64,000 nucleotides of DNA, taken from contig NC_065872.1 of the NCBI RefSeq assembly GCF_933775445.1, forward strand, positions 22,320,001 to 22,384,000. The letters are read 5' to 3'. The notes beneath the pieces were generated by a model that did not search any database, was not told the origin of the DNA, and saw only the letters and a program-made list of their open reading frames with translations. Positions 34,600 to 47,054 of this stretch are shown piece after piece (the stretch's first letter is position 1; every line of letters begins with the position of its first letter). The position numbers were made by a program, and so were the translations under genes. The stretch is from Argentina anserina (Eukaryota; Streptophyta; Magnoliopsida; Rosales; Rosaceae).

Positions 34600-35145
34600 T
34601 CATTTTTTCCTCGTAGCTATAGGAGGGAGAAGAAATGGAGTGACCAATAACTAAAAGGCAAACGGTGAAAGTGGTGAAGAATGGAGGAATAGTTTCAGGA
34701 CGTGGTGGGGTGACCGTTCTGCTTTGCGGTTAAGACTCTTTTGAATGCATTCAATCCCAGAAAAAAGAAAAAAGAATTTAAAAAAAAAAACAGAGAGAAA
34801 GCTTTGTTTTCTTCTTTCTAATCGGTTTTTCGTAACAATTATACAGCGATTACACTCCATCTCTTGCTTCGTTTCAAGAAACACAAGCTAACCCAATTGC
34901 AAAAGATTGCTGCTTTCTTCAATTGCAGAGAATCCCATTTCCATTGCTGTAAGTTTTCTTCCTTCCTTCCGTGTCTCTCATTTAATCCTTCCTTTCCCAA
35001 CATCCCCGCGCTTTCCTACTTGATTTGGGATTCGGCAATTCGAGCCAGAAAACAGTTTTTCGGTGTGACTTCATTGTTGTTAATCTCAATTGTCTACCCA
35101 ATTCTGTATTGCACATTTTCTGCTTTATACTCTCCCTCTATCGTC
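34600..35145 (+). repeat. Copy B of the dispersed gene-leader-like block
   Basis: Second copy of 13335-14000, about 90% identical in the aligned parts and with small deletions (for example the gtgttgttgtttggtgatg segment is missing). It keeps the same CCAAT word, the 'tttcaagaaacacaagctaa' leader and the 'ttgctgtaagttttctt' donor (about 34944). Lies about 230 bp right of the hAT target duplication. Confidence 0.65.
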
Positions 35146-35830
35146 TATCTATTACGGCTTCTCAATTCTTATTTTTCCCAAACGGTTCATTGCCTTTTAA
35201 TCTCCCCCTTCTCTGTATCCTGGACATTATTTTCTTCTTCTCTTTTATATATTTTTTACCTGCTGCTACTTTGTTGATCTATATGCAGCTCAAGCAAAAC
35301 GTGTTTGTTTCCTAAATGTATGGATATTCATTTTGTTCTCCTATGAATTAAGTATGTTTTTCTAGAAACATTGAAATATTGTGGTATGTATTGATGTTTA
35401 CATAAAGGGGGTGGTTCTTTCCTGTATCATTTCATTCTCATTTTGCTGAGGAAACAGAATTGATGGAAGGGTTTATTGTTGTGACTAGGGTTCATTTCTG
35501 TATGGATGTTTGCGTTGTTTGGACTGTGTTAGTGGTAATTTACAATTCTCTCTTGTTCTTAGTTGGTAGACTCAGAAGTTCCTGCGTCTGCGTTGCTCTA
35601 CCCAAATTCTAATTGCTTGCTTCAACTGTCTTATTACATTAAATCAGAGACTCCCCTTATTTCGTTAGTGTTAAAGTAAGACAATTTTAGTACTAGTCCG
35701 TTTTCGTTTCTCATATTTTTGAATGTAATGTTCATATTTATGCATAATTGAGGGGCTTTATAATTTACAAGTCTCAGCTCGGACAACTTTCGGAGTTTAT
35801 GCAACTCCACTTTATTGCCTACAATGCTAG
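35146..35830. other. AT-rich spacer
   Basis: Continuation of intron-like T-rich sequence after copy B; weak open frames to 35315 only. No gene recognised up to the 5' LTR at 35831. Confidence 0.4.
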
Positions 35831-38513
35831 TGTAATAACCCGAATTTTTAGAAACTAAATGTCGAGTATTTTCAAAGTGTTAAACTTGTGAAATTAATTC
35901 AAGACGACAATTGGAGGTTTGCGACATTTCGAAACGAAAACGGAAACGTTCTCCGATCGTTTAATTAGAAACGTAACGTTACCGCAACGTATAGATCGAC
36001 TTTTATTCCGTCGCTCGGTTGCGAAAACTTCTTTCACGAAAGTCGTAGAGCTCATCGATACGAATTCGTCGCCACGTCATGCGTTCGAATCGGACGTCGG
36101 ACGCGAAAGTTATTAACGTCGGAAGTTCGTTTCCGATTTTGGAAATAGTATAAAAGGAAGGAGAGGAGATTAAAAATCAGAAAATCAGATTTTTTCTAAA
36201 AATCAGCTCGGGTACTGTTCACCCGACCCAAAAACCTTCTCCGGCCGATTTCTCCACCATCCGACGTCGCCTCGTGTCGTGCCACCTATCAAACTGACGG
36301 GCTCGACGAGCTCCATCTTTTGGGCTATGCCTTGCACTCCGGCGACAACCACACACGGTGTAGCAACCGCCGGAAGTTACTGCTGTGGCGGCGCCGCCTC
36401 CTCCGGCTACCATGGCTCGAGATTCTTGTGGGGTTTTGCTTGTCTCAGTCCCAGCGACATTCCCACAAAAGGAATCGAGCCAAATCGAAGTGTAAGTACC
36501 CGAATCAAAAATTTCAATTTCTAGGGTTTGTGAATAGTGCCGATTTTATGTTCTTCGTTGTTTGGACTGTTTAGGCTCGGATTTAGACCTTGGTGTCAAC
36601 TAGGAAGTTGTTGGAAATGTTGTTTAGGTTTTGGTGGTGAAATTTAGTGATGATTGGTGGCGGTCGGTGAACAGTAACGCCGAATGAATAGTAAATGTGA
36701 ATAGTAACAGTAACTGTGAATAGTGATCTGTAACAGTAATTGTGAACAGTGCTTTAGTAAAACAGTGAATAGTAAACATGAACAGTGTTCCGTGAACAAT
36801 GTTTTATGAACAACATTTAGCTGTGCTGAACTCGTCACCTCATATTTTAAGTATCATTTTCTAAGTATTTATCGTGCTATTAGGTGACTGAAGAAACGAG
36901 TGAGGAAATTACTTTCAGGGTCGTGGAAGTTGCACGCAGGAAAGAATGTGAGTAAAATCTCACATATTTACGAATCTACCCTTGCGGAGATTCAAGATTT
37001 TTCAAGAGTTTTTAATATTGAATTACGACATGTATACGATATTGTGGATTATATATATATTGTATAAATGGTAATAAGTACATATATATATAGTTTGCTA
37101 TATTATATACTGTTATAAATTCATTGGGATTTGTCATTTCGATGACGAGAATTAAATATTGAGCATGTGATTTAATTTGTACAATATGAGGTGTGATTAT
37201 TGTATGTGGTTTTAACATGGTGTTTGTTAAAACGTTTTGTCTTCAGACGAGTTTTGTTTTCGAATGAGTTTTGTCTTCGAATGAGTTTTGTCTTCGGACG
37301 TGTTTATGAAATATGACATGTATATGATATAATGGATTATATATATATTGTATAAATGGTAAATATGTACATATATATATAATTTGCTATATAATATACT
37401 GTTATGATTTTATCGTGATTTATGTCATTTCGATGACGAGATTTATATATCGAGCATGTGATTTTGATTTGTACAATATGATGTGAGATTATTGTACGTG
37501 ATTTTAACATTGAGATTGTTAAAATGTTGATTTGTCTTCGGACATGATTTTTGGTACAATATGATGTGAGATTATTGTACGTGATTTTAACATTGAGATT
37601 GTTAAAATGTTGATTTGTCTTCGGACATGATTTTTGGTACAATATGATGTGAGATTATTGTACGTGATTTTAACATTGAGATTGTTAAAATGTTGAATTG
37701 TCTTCGGACGTGATTTGGTACAATATGATGTGAGATTATTGTACGTGTTTGGCAAGTCGGAACCTAGCATTTGGCCGGGCGAAAGTTACGATACAGTTAG
37801 AGCTCTAGTCTGTCTGTCATAGTACTGCATGTGAGGTAACGGGTGGTTATCTGCTAATGGGTACTCAGATTGTTTTGGATGTTGGGTAGCGGGTGGCTAT
37901 CCAATATCGGCGGTGTATTACGAGAGGGGTAACAGATGTGTACCAGCGTTCTTGGTACCCGTATTATAAATGCATTTGGGTAACCAGAAGGGTTACTTAA
38001 TTTCTCATGAGCGCTTCTTTTCATATTTCTTTGGGACAACCAGATGGGCCGTCCATTGACTCATGAGTGCATTTATATTTGTTTGATTTGTGGATTTTCG
38101 TATATATATTAATATGTGAGTTATATTTTCATTTTACTCATACGAGCTGTAAAGCTTACCGGGTTTGTATTTACAATCCCGGTGCACCAATTCGATGGTG
38201 TAGTGGATAACTCCGCAGGTGTGGATTAGCGGGAATTGACGGACCGCTCAGAGGACTTGAAGTTATTTATCTCCAGCTTGTGTGAGGATTTTGTGTGACT
38301 ATCTTGTGAGTTTGTTGTGAGGATTACGCAATTCCATTTGTTATAATATTGAATTATAATTTGGGGTGTAATAATCGGTTTAACTGAGTTGTATTTTGAA
38401 CTCAGAGATGATCCGCTGTGGCATTTTAAATGATTTCGATTCGTTGAAATTGTTTGGTGTTTAACGACTTTGGAATTTTGAGTTTTTAAGCTTGAAATTT
38501 TGGGGTCGTTACA
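35831..38513 (+). repeat. 5' LTR (2,683 bp) of Tekay/Del-like Ty3/gypsy element
   Basis: Starts TGTAATAACCCGAATTTT and ends ...ggggtcgttaca, directly followed by a primer site. TATA element tagtataaaagg at about 36148-36159; a GC-rich leader begins about 36210. Internal repeats: (GTGAATAGTAACAGTAA)-type words at about 36665-36815; a roughly 285-bp AT-rich block present twice (about 37024 and 37311); and the 83-bp tandem array at 37471-37750. Short open frames (36219-36574) have no protein character. Nearly identical to 41993-44270. Confidence 0.92.
37471..37750 (+). repeat. 83-bp tandem repeat with three hairpins per unit (5' LTR)
   Basis: Units start gtacaatatg at 37471, 37554, 37637 and 37718 (periods 83, 83, 81). 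Each full unit contains three inverted repeats in series: GTACAATA/TATTGTAC (8-bp stem, 11-nt loop), ATTTTAACA/TGTTAAAAT (9-bp stem, 7-nt loop), and TGTC-TTCG-GACA, a C(UUCG)G tetraloop in RNA form. A diverged unit near 37180 has GTTTTAACA/TGTTAAAAC, that is, the closing pair changed from A-T to G-C on both sides. The array lies downstream of the LTR TATA box, so it should be transcribed unless the RNA is polyadenylated earlier. Confidence 0.85.
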
Positions 38514-38515
38514 GT

Positions 38516-38527
38516 TGGTATCAGAGC
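38516..38527 (+). other. Primer binding site (initiator tRNA-Met)
   Basis: TGGTATCAGAGC lies two bases after the 5' LTR end and matches the canonical complement of the plant initiator tRNA-Met 3' end. Confidence 0.95.
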
Positions 38528-41500
38528 CTAAGTGTGTATTTGGCGATTATCAATATCATCCGGGAGCGATGATCCGACTGCAGGCGGGCACCCATCACAT
38601 GCTCCTCGGTATTGATATGTCGTCGGGTACGCGAGAGTGTTAGGAGCCATACCTTATGGTTTGGTCATGTAGGGAGTATTGTGATGATACTCCGATGATT
38701 CACTTTCTTCTGAAATTTCATGATTGATATCAGTTGGATCTATTTTGTCGAATTCGAGACTTCACATATATGACGGAGTGTTAATTGTTGAATGGTGATG
38801 AATTTGGAAAATGGCCGTGGACAGGGCCGAGGACGGACGAGAGGTCGAGGCCGAGTCCGCAATGTGGAGAACCTTTATGAGGAGGCTGCTCCACTGGAAA
38901 GACAAGTTGATCTTGTTGCTATCGTTAGAGACGATAGTCGTGTGTTGAGGTTGATCAAGGACGTGAGTGAGCTGCTAGTGCTGTCATTTCATGACGCTTG
39001 GATCATATGGTAGCGGACCATTGGATCGGAGTATTGGGACTTACTTGGTGATGATTGAGTACTCTGGGTTAGAGAAGAGGATGATAGCCACATTCATTTA
39101 TTAATAGTTGGCAGTGGAGGGGTTAGGATTGATTCCTACGCCTATGGGAAACTCTTTATGTGTCACTTCGCTATTGGAGTGTTCCTCGAAATTGGAGACA
39201 ATGAAAGGCTTGTCCTATTGTTATTGGAAGTAGAGAGTTCTCTGCTTATTTGATAGTGATTCCGGACCACACTATGATGTGATATGAGGAATTGATTGGT
39301 TGAGGCCGCAGTACGCGGTGATTGATTGTGTTGACATGATAAGTTCTTTCATAGACCCAGGAAATCAGAGTTTCGTATCTGTGCCTCGAGTCGGATAATG
39401 CCATGATAGCTAGAGTCTTGGCAAATGTGGAGTTTGTGGATCTAGAAGTAGCTATCACATACATTGTTCTACTATTCGAGTATAGTGAGGTGTTTCAGGA
39501 GATACTGAGTTACCTTCTTCGAGAGTTGTTGAATTCTTTATTGATGATGTGTTTGGTATAGCATCTGTATCAAAGGCGCCTTATGGGATTGGGAAAGAAC
39601 GAGTTTAAAGAATTGAAAGAGCAGATAGATGACATATTAGACCTAGGGTTCATCAAACCTAGTGTCTCAGCTTGAGTTGTGCCGGTGTTATTCGTGAATA
39701 AGAAAGAAGTCTCATGCGGTTGAGTGTGAATTATAGGGGAATGATTAAGGTGACCATCAAGACTATGTATCATTTACCTAGGATTGATGATGTGTGTGAT
39801 ACGTCCTTAAGGTGGTGATACAATTATTAAACTGAGATTCACATTACGTCGTTGTTGCGTTCCAACTCGTTTTGTTTCGGACATTGACAATTGAAGTTAC
39901 ACATTGTTCTTGGCTGAGCAAGAAATCTAATGTGTTAAAGAAATTTCATTTTGACGTCACGAATTAATTATTTTGCTAGATGAGCATTTAAATGAGAACG
40001 CTGGTCTTTCAGGATTTAATTATTTTGGTGTTGGGGATTGGAACTTCACAATGCCACAGGTCCAAATGAGACGCAATGACGTTGAAGTAACTCTATTGAA
40101 GGTAAGGTATGAGATGACCTTAGCTTAATGATGTTTTAACGAATTGGTCGTGACAAGTACCTTCTAACTGGTAAAGAAATGGTTGAGGACTAAATTTTCT
40201 TTTCAAGTGCAAGTGGCGTTAATGTTGGAGACTTAGAGGTTCTTTTCCTCTATGCATCAGATTGTTTATTGTTGGATAAGGAGAAGTTGACTGAAGTGTT
40301 CAACAAGGGATAAATTTTACAATAAAGAGTACCCAATTATATTACTGCTTGCAGAGAAGTTATTTTGGCCGAATGCGTTGGCCATGAGAGTTCTTAATGA
40401 AAGTAAAGAAACAACTGTTTAGAGTGGTGGTATAGCGATCATTTTGGGTTAGTTTTGAGGAGATGGTGTACCTAATATCGGGTTCTGTTGAAGTAATTAC
40501 TAAACTTATTAGTACTACAACGGTGGGAGAAACCAATATCTTAGATGATGCACTGGGGCATTTGTGTGGGACCGTATGTCATGCATTTGAGGCATGTATG
40601 AACCAGGGGGTAAAGTATATCTCAGTTGTGGTCGTGTTGGATTTTGCGCTGTAAAGTTCACCTAATTTTCATGTTCCACCGTTGTGAGATAAATTCCTTC
40701 TTTGTCTGAACCCCAAATTGTGGCATACCACTCATGGAAGTAAGAAGTTGTAATTAATTTTCGACGGTAAGTTTTGGTGAGTGTGATGGGATGCGTAATG
40801 CGTCACTCTTGTGGTGGCGGTAGAGGTTCTCTACTGCCTTGTACGTATATTAGTCGATTCTCTGGTGGAATTTTTTAGAGTAATTCTTAATCCAAGGTGG
40901 TGTTCTGTGGTGGTTGTGAACTCAATGAGTTAAGATTTCTTTATCGTGTTGCCGATACAAATATGGTACTTGAGTGGGTATCATGCACGACAACTTTTTA
41001 TGGTTATAATAAGATAATCATGAAAGGAGATTATTTTGTTGATTGGAAGGAATGGTAGGTTCGTTATTCTAGCAATGCATTGTGGTGAAGTCACGAAGGT
41101 ATTGTCGTGATAAAGCACGTTTATTTGAAAACCACTATGTGTGATGTAAGTAGTAGGCATGTGTTAATCATTGATTTGACTCATGTTAGATGTTGAGAGT
41201 TTTGACCATGCTTAGTGGTAGGAGCTAACTCATGACGTGAGGATAGTCTGTCAAATCGCAAGAGAGTGGTGAACTAGACAAAAGAGGGCGTTGACGCCTC
41301 CATGCTGAAAACATCATTATGTTTCGGGAGGATGATTATATTTTGAGTAGCTCACATGCGACTATTATTGTTAGGACATGTGACAGATTATCTGATGGAG
41401 GAGGTTTGAGGTAACGGAAGATAGGTTGAGAGTTTGTATGCTGGATTTTAAGGTAGCTGTGAAATCATTTGAGATTGATTGAGTTCGCCTACAATGACAG

Positions 41501-41978
41501 TTACCATTCCAGCATCGGCATGGTACCCTATGAGGCACTTAAGGTAGACCATGTCGATCACCTATCTGTTGGGCCAAAGTTGGGTGTAGTGAGATTTGAC
41601 AAGAAAGAAAAGTTGGCCGAGGTATGTTGGGCCTTTGAGATTCTCGAGAAGGTGGGAAAACTAGCCTTGCCTACTAGCATGTCGGACGTTCACAATGTCT
41701 TCTACATTTCCATGTTGAGGAAGTATGATCCTGATGTGTCGCATATGTGATCGATCATAACACCATTGAGGTGAAGGAAAATACCACTTTTGTTTTGAGC
41801 CGGTTTGTATTTTGAATAGATCCACAAAGAAGCTTTAGAGGAAGGAAGTGGAGCTAGTCAAGGTATTGTAGAGCCATCATGATGAAAGTGATGCATCATG
41901 GAAGCTAGGGTCGGATATGAAGACGAGATACCCACAGTTGTTTATTGAGTGAACATGAATTTCGGGACGAAATTCCTT
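38528..41978 (+). pseudogene. Degenerate gypsy gag-pol interior (Tekay/Del-like)
   Basis: A gag start with Arg/Gly repeats (GQGRGRTRGRGRVR) is at about 38815. RT N-terminal text ('ELKEQIDDILDLGFIKPSVS' across about 39601-39670) and then fragments resembling the YRGMIKVTIK and HLPRIDD motifs lie at about 39700-39790, with frame changes. The end of integrase and its C-terminal region is in 41469-41750 (LIEFAYNDSYHSSIGMVPYE; ALPTSMSDVHNVFYISMLRK). The segment between 39800 and 41450 gives only scattered similarity. No domain is intact. Interior of about 3.5 kb is shorter than expected, indicating internal deletions. Confidence 0.82.
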
Positions 41979-41979
41979 T

Positions 41980-41990
41980 AAGGGGGGTAG
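41980..41990 (+). other. Polypurine tract
   Basis: AAGGGGGGTAG immediately before the 3' LTR start at 41993, the usual plus-strand primer for this group. Confidence 0.9.
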
Positions 41991-41992
41991 AA

Positions 41993-44270
41993 TGTAATAA
42001 CCCGAATTTTTAGAAACTAAATGTCGAGTATTTTCAAAGTGTTAAACTTGTGAAATTAATTCAAGACGACAATTGGAGGTTTGCGACATTTCGAAACGAA
42101 AACGGAAACGTTCTTCGATCGTTTAATTAGAAACGTAACGTTACCGCAACGTATAGATCGACTTTTATTCTGTCGCTCGGTTGCGAAAACTTCCTTCACG
42201 AAACTCGTAGAGCTCATCGATACGAATTCGTGGACACGTCATGCGTTCAAATCGGACGTCGGACGCGAAAGTTATTAACGTCGGAAGTTCGTTTCCGATT
42301 TTGGAAATAGTATAAAAGGAAAGAGAGGAGATTAAAAATCAGAAAATCAGATTATTTCTAAAAATCAGCTCGGGTACTCTTCACCCGACACAAAAACCTT
42401 CTCCGGCCGATTTCTCCACCATCCGACGTCGCCTCGTGTCGTGCCACCTATCAAACTGACGGGCTCGACGAGCTCCATCTTTTGGGCTATGCCTTGCACT
42501 CCGGCGACAACCACACACGGAGTAGCAACCGCCGGAAGTTACTGCTGTGGCGGCGCCGCCTCCTCCGGCCACCATGGCTCGAGATTCTTGTGGGGTTTTG
42601 CTTGTCTCAGTCCCAGCGACATTCCCACAAAAGGAATCGAGCCAAATCGAAGTGTAAGTACCCGAATCAAAATTTCAATTTCTAGGGTTTGTGAATAGTG
42701 CCGATTTTATGTTCTTCGTTGTTTGGACTGTTTAGGCTCGGATTTAGACCTTGGTGTCAACTAGGAAGTTGTTGGAAATGTTGTTTAGGTTGTGGTGGTG
42801 AAATTTGGTGATGATTGGTGGCGGTCGGTGAACAGTAACGCCGAATGAATAGTAACAGTAACTGTGAATAGTGATCTGTAACAGTAATTGTGAACAGTGC
42901 TTTAGTAAAAACAGTGAATAGTAAACATGAACAGTGTTCCGTGAACAATGTTTTATGAACAACATTTAGCTGTGCTGAACTCGTCACCTCATATTTTAAG
43001 TATCATTTTCTAAGCATTTATCGTGCTATTAGGTGACTGACGAAACGAGTGAGGAAATTACTTTCAGGGTCGTGGAAGTTGCACGCATGAAAGAATGTGA
43101 GTAAAATCTCACATATTTACGAATCTACCCTTGCGGAGATTCAAGATTTTTCAAGAGTTTTTAATATTGAATTACGACATGTATACGATATTGTGGATTA
43201 TATATATATTGTATAAATGGTAATAAGTACATATATATATATAGTTTGCTATATTATATACTGTTATAAATTCATTGGGATTTGTCATTTCGATGACGAG
43301 AATTAAATATTGAGCATGTGATTTAATTTGTACAATATGAGGTGTGATTATTGTATGTGGTTTTAACATGGTGTTTGTTAAAACGTTTTGTCTTCGGACG
43401 AGTTTTGTTTTCGAATGAGTTTTGTCTTCGGACGAGTTTTTGTCTTCGGATGTGTTTATGAAATATGACATGTATATGATATAATGGATTATATATATAT
43501 TGTATAAATGGTAAATATGTACATATATATATAATTTGCTATATAATATACTGTTATGATTTTATCGTGATTTATGTCATTTTGATGACGAGATTTATAT
43601 ATCGAGCATGTGATTTTGATTTGTACAATATGATGTGAGATTATTGTACGTGATTTTAACATTGAGATTGTTAAAAAGTTGATTTGTCTTCGGACATGAT
43701 TTTTGGTACAATATGATGTGAGATTATTGTACGTGATTTTAACATTGAGATTGTTAAAATGTTGATTTGTCTTCGGACATGATTTTTGGTACAATATGAT
43801 GTGAGATTATTGTACGTGATTTTAACATTGAGATTGTTAAAATGTTGAATTGTTTTCGGACGTGATTTGGTACAATATGATGTGAGATTATTGTACGTGT
43901 TTGGCAAGTCGGAACCTAGCCTTTGGCAGGGCGAAAGTTACGATACAGTTAGAGCTCTAGTCTGTCTGCCATAATACTGCATGTGAGGTAACGGGTGGTT
44001 ATCTGCTCATGGGTACTCAGATTGTTTTGGATGTTGGGTAGCGGGTGGCTATCCAATATCGGCGGTGTATTACGAGAGAGGTAACAGATGTGTACCAGCG
44101 TTCTTGGTACCCGTATTATAAATGCATTTGGGTAACCAGAAGGGTTACTTAATTTCTCATGAGCGCTTCTTTTCATATTTCTTTGGGACAACCAGATGGG
44201 CCGTCCATTGACTCATGAGTGCATTTATATTTGTTTGATTTGTGGATTTTCGTATATATATTAATATGCA
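41993..44270 (+). repeat. 3' LTR of the Tekay/Del-like element, right end missing
   Basis: Follows the 5' LTR closely from TGTAATAACCC to 'cgtatatatattaatatg' at about 44270, equivalent to about 38118 in the 5' copy. The last roughly 395 bp, including the terminal tcgttaca, are absent, and unrelated sequence (gcaagtgcgtgagcgcagct) follows. Confidence 0.92.
43623..43905 (+). repeat. 83-bp tandem repeat with three hairpins per unit (3' LTR copy)
   Basis: Same array as 37471-37750, with four unit starts. The first unit has a single change breaking the closing pair of the second hairpin (gttaaaaag instead of gttaaaatg), and the last has 'gttttcgg' instead of 'gtcttcgg'. Confidence 0.85.
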
Positions 44271-47054
44271 AGTGCGTGAGCGCAGCTCTTTCACCCATGT
44301 AGGTAGGCAAGTATTTAATAATAATATTTATATACATTATACTTTATACCCTCTTATAAAGAGAAGAGATAATTAGTCATAGACTCATCCTCGAAGCCTC
44401 ATTTTCATATAAACCCACTCCCTTATTTTTTTAATCTACCCAATTAATTATTTCAATATTTCTTACAGGTTTTATCTTTATATAATTCATTTTTTTTTCG
44501 TTTTGGTTGGCTTCACTAATTTGCCATTCAAGTTGAAAAATGAAAACATCTCCTAGATAAGTAGTTATGACTAATCAATTTTTGTTTTCTTATATAATTC
44601 TTATTTTATCTTGCTGACATGAACACACATTCTATATATATGCCCATTTTGTTTCTAACACAAATTTGTAGTTCTTATCTTTCTTATATGAAGGTAGTAA
44701 TTTTTCAAAGAATTTCATACATATATTTCTCAATGAAACCAAATGTTACCGCATAAAATTGAGAACAAGAGATGCAAGAGGAGAGCAATCATGCATGATA
44801 CTTCTCGTCTACTCTCCTAGTCATAGTTGAAGAAAGATTATTGAAGAAGAAAAAATTGGGAGATATGAGATCAAGAAATATAACATGATCTGGTAAGTAT
44901 TTTATACTTATGCTAAAAGTTCCTCATCTTCTTTCTAGACAATGTTGTCTTCCTTATACATATATTTAAACAAGACAATGTTGTGTCTCCCTTAAAGGTA
45001 TATTTAAACAAGACAATGTTGTGTTCCTTGTAGATATGTTTTCTTATGCTAAAAGTTCCTCATCGTAAGGTTGGTCATATTTTTTCTAGATTATATTGTC
45101 TTTCTTAAATGTATTTTTTTTATTCCTAGACGACGTTGTCTTCCTTATATGTATAATTAAATAAGACAATGTTGTCTTCCTTGTATGTATATTTTCTTAT
45201 GCTAAAAGTTCCTCATCGTAAGGTACTGGTCATATTTTTTCTAGATTATATTGTCTTTCTTATAGGTATATTTTCTTATTCCTAGATAATGTTATATACC
45301 TTATAGGTATAATTAAACAAGACAATGTTGTCTTCCTTCTAGTTATATTTTCTTATGCTGAAAGTTTCTCATCATAAGGTACTTATATTTTTTCTAGATA
45401 ATCTTGTCTTTCTTATAGGTATTTCTTATTTTACCCAACTCTTAGAGGTTAAGTATATCATCAAGCGACTCCTATTAGTCATGTATATTATAACAAATAT
45501 GAAACAAATATTTATGTAATTTTTAGTAATAATCAATTACCTATAATTAAGGTAGCAATAAATTGAGCTTTAATCATGGAATAATCTCAACCTTTTTTGG
45601 TTAGGATGGGGTAAATTAGCATGGAATCACGATTGTGGTTTTTGATTTGGGTTCATGGCATGTTTAGTAAATATTTGTAAAATTAAGTTCTGTCATCAAC
45701 GTCCAATTTTTTTTAAATTAATAATTAATCTAATAAATAGTGTTAGGTGTAAAATGAAGAGGTGGGTTCAATGTAAAACAAGTCTACCCAAATGAGTTTA
45801 TAAAGAGAATCCTCATACCTTTTTTTATTAATTTCTCATCTCATACTAGTTTTTACTATCCTCAATCAATATTTCTTTTCATTTGACTCTTCCTTATCTG
45901 TCTCTCTTTTGGCACCACAAGAATTAAACATTTTTTTGTTGGCTCCAAACGACATAGCTTCCTCAATCTCTCATGTTCCATTGAAAACTAAGAGATTTCA
46001 ACCATTTGGGTTCTACAGTGATTAACCCAAATTTGATAAAACTATTTTAGTTTTTTTTTCGGTTATATCTAAAATCTTTCATTCGATTGACTCAAAAAAT
46101 GTCAAATTCATAAGTGTTTGCACCTAAATTTAGCAATCCTCATGAGTTGCTAAATTAGATTAAAGTTCAACCAAAATTAGAAAGAATTGCTCATTTGGTT
46201 GGAGTTGAGGATAACAAGAAGAAATGGTCAGAATGGCCGAGTCCCAAGTTAATGAGCAATTCTGACCCAAGTTAATGAGCAATTTTGAGTTCCGAGTCCC
46301 AAGTTAATGAGCAAAACACATCAGACAATAAGCATTCGACACACATACTCAAATTTTACACTACAAACAAACATGGTCCAAGCATTGAAGACACAATGTC
46401 AACTTCATGAATCCAAATGATATAAGTGATCCCTAATTTGAGATTAGCTATTCTCACATATTAACCAAGATCGATCATCTTTAAGTTATGCATACATTCA
46501 AGGTTGAGAATGATCTATGTGCACTAGTAGCATCATTCAAGATTAATATATAGAATGCATTTTTTTACTTCAAGACTTTTTCATATCTTTTTTTGCAATA
46601 ATAATGTCATAAGCAATCTACAGTCTACTCTTTTTTTTTTTGGACTGACAATCTACTTCATTTCTTACCTCAAGCAAATAATGATTTCTTGATGCATTGT
46701 GTTCCTCAAATAAACCTAAAAACAAAAATAGATACTGGATTGATTGAGAATGCAAGATATAAATAGGTTCTTTAAGTTAGTATTACTTCTCTTATTTATC
46801 AAAAGATAAGAAAAAGAAGGTTAGAAACTAGGGAAAAAAATAAGAACAAACATAAACATCATGCATCAATTAGTAGAAGGAAAAAAACAAAATGAAAAAG
46901 TATGACTAGCCCAAAACAAGCTTGCAACTTCATCTCACTATGTTCCAAATGCAGTAAGCTCATTAATAGATTGAAATTTGTTTCGATAATGACCAATATT
47001 ACCACAATTACTTCATTTTCGAGGTGCATTCTCCACTACCTCAAAGTGTGTAGA
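44271..47054. other. AT-rich sequence between LTRs, origin unclear
   Basis: No coding region recognised. The sharp left junction at 44270 suggests an insertion or deletion breakpoint inside the LTR. A cluster of 'gtcccaagttaatgagcaa' repeats lies at about 46238-46315. A tandem repeat at 44905-45440 is listed separately. Confidence 0.4.
44905..45440. repeat. About 155-bp tandem repeats with GACAATGTTGTC words
   Basis: 'cttatgctaaaagttcctca' begins at about 44908, 45043, 45196 and (one change) 45352. Each unit also carries agacaatgttgt and tttctagatta segments. GACAATGTTGTC-type words (about 45167, 45320) are near-perfect 12-bp palindromes. Confidence 0.75.

Larger units (their letters stand above)
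35831..44270 (+). mobile_element. Tekay/Del-like Ty3/gypsy element with young LTRs and dead interior
   Basis: LTR (35831-38513), primer site, 3.5-kb degenerate gag-pol interior, polypurine tract, and a second LTR truncated at its right end. By eye the LTRs differ at only about 1-2% of positions, while every interior domain has stops and indels. The interior is also shorter than an autonomous gag-pol of this lineage. Expected behaviour: mobilised in trans by a related active element. Confidence 0.85.

Noticed and set aside
36219..36574. Several overlapping open frames in the GC-rich LTR leader (also 42381-42698)
   Set aside because: They occur on both strands of the same GC-rich leader, in both LTRs, with no protein motif; compositional artefacts.
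44271..47054. Helitron insertion in the 3' LTR
   Set aside because: No TC start, and no hairpin followed by CTRR at the right side; the missing LTR part does not resume downstream.
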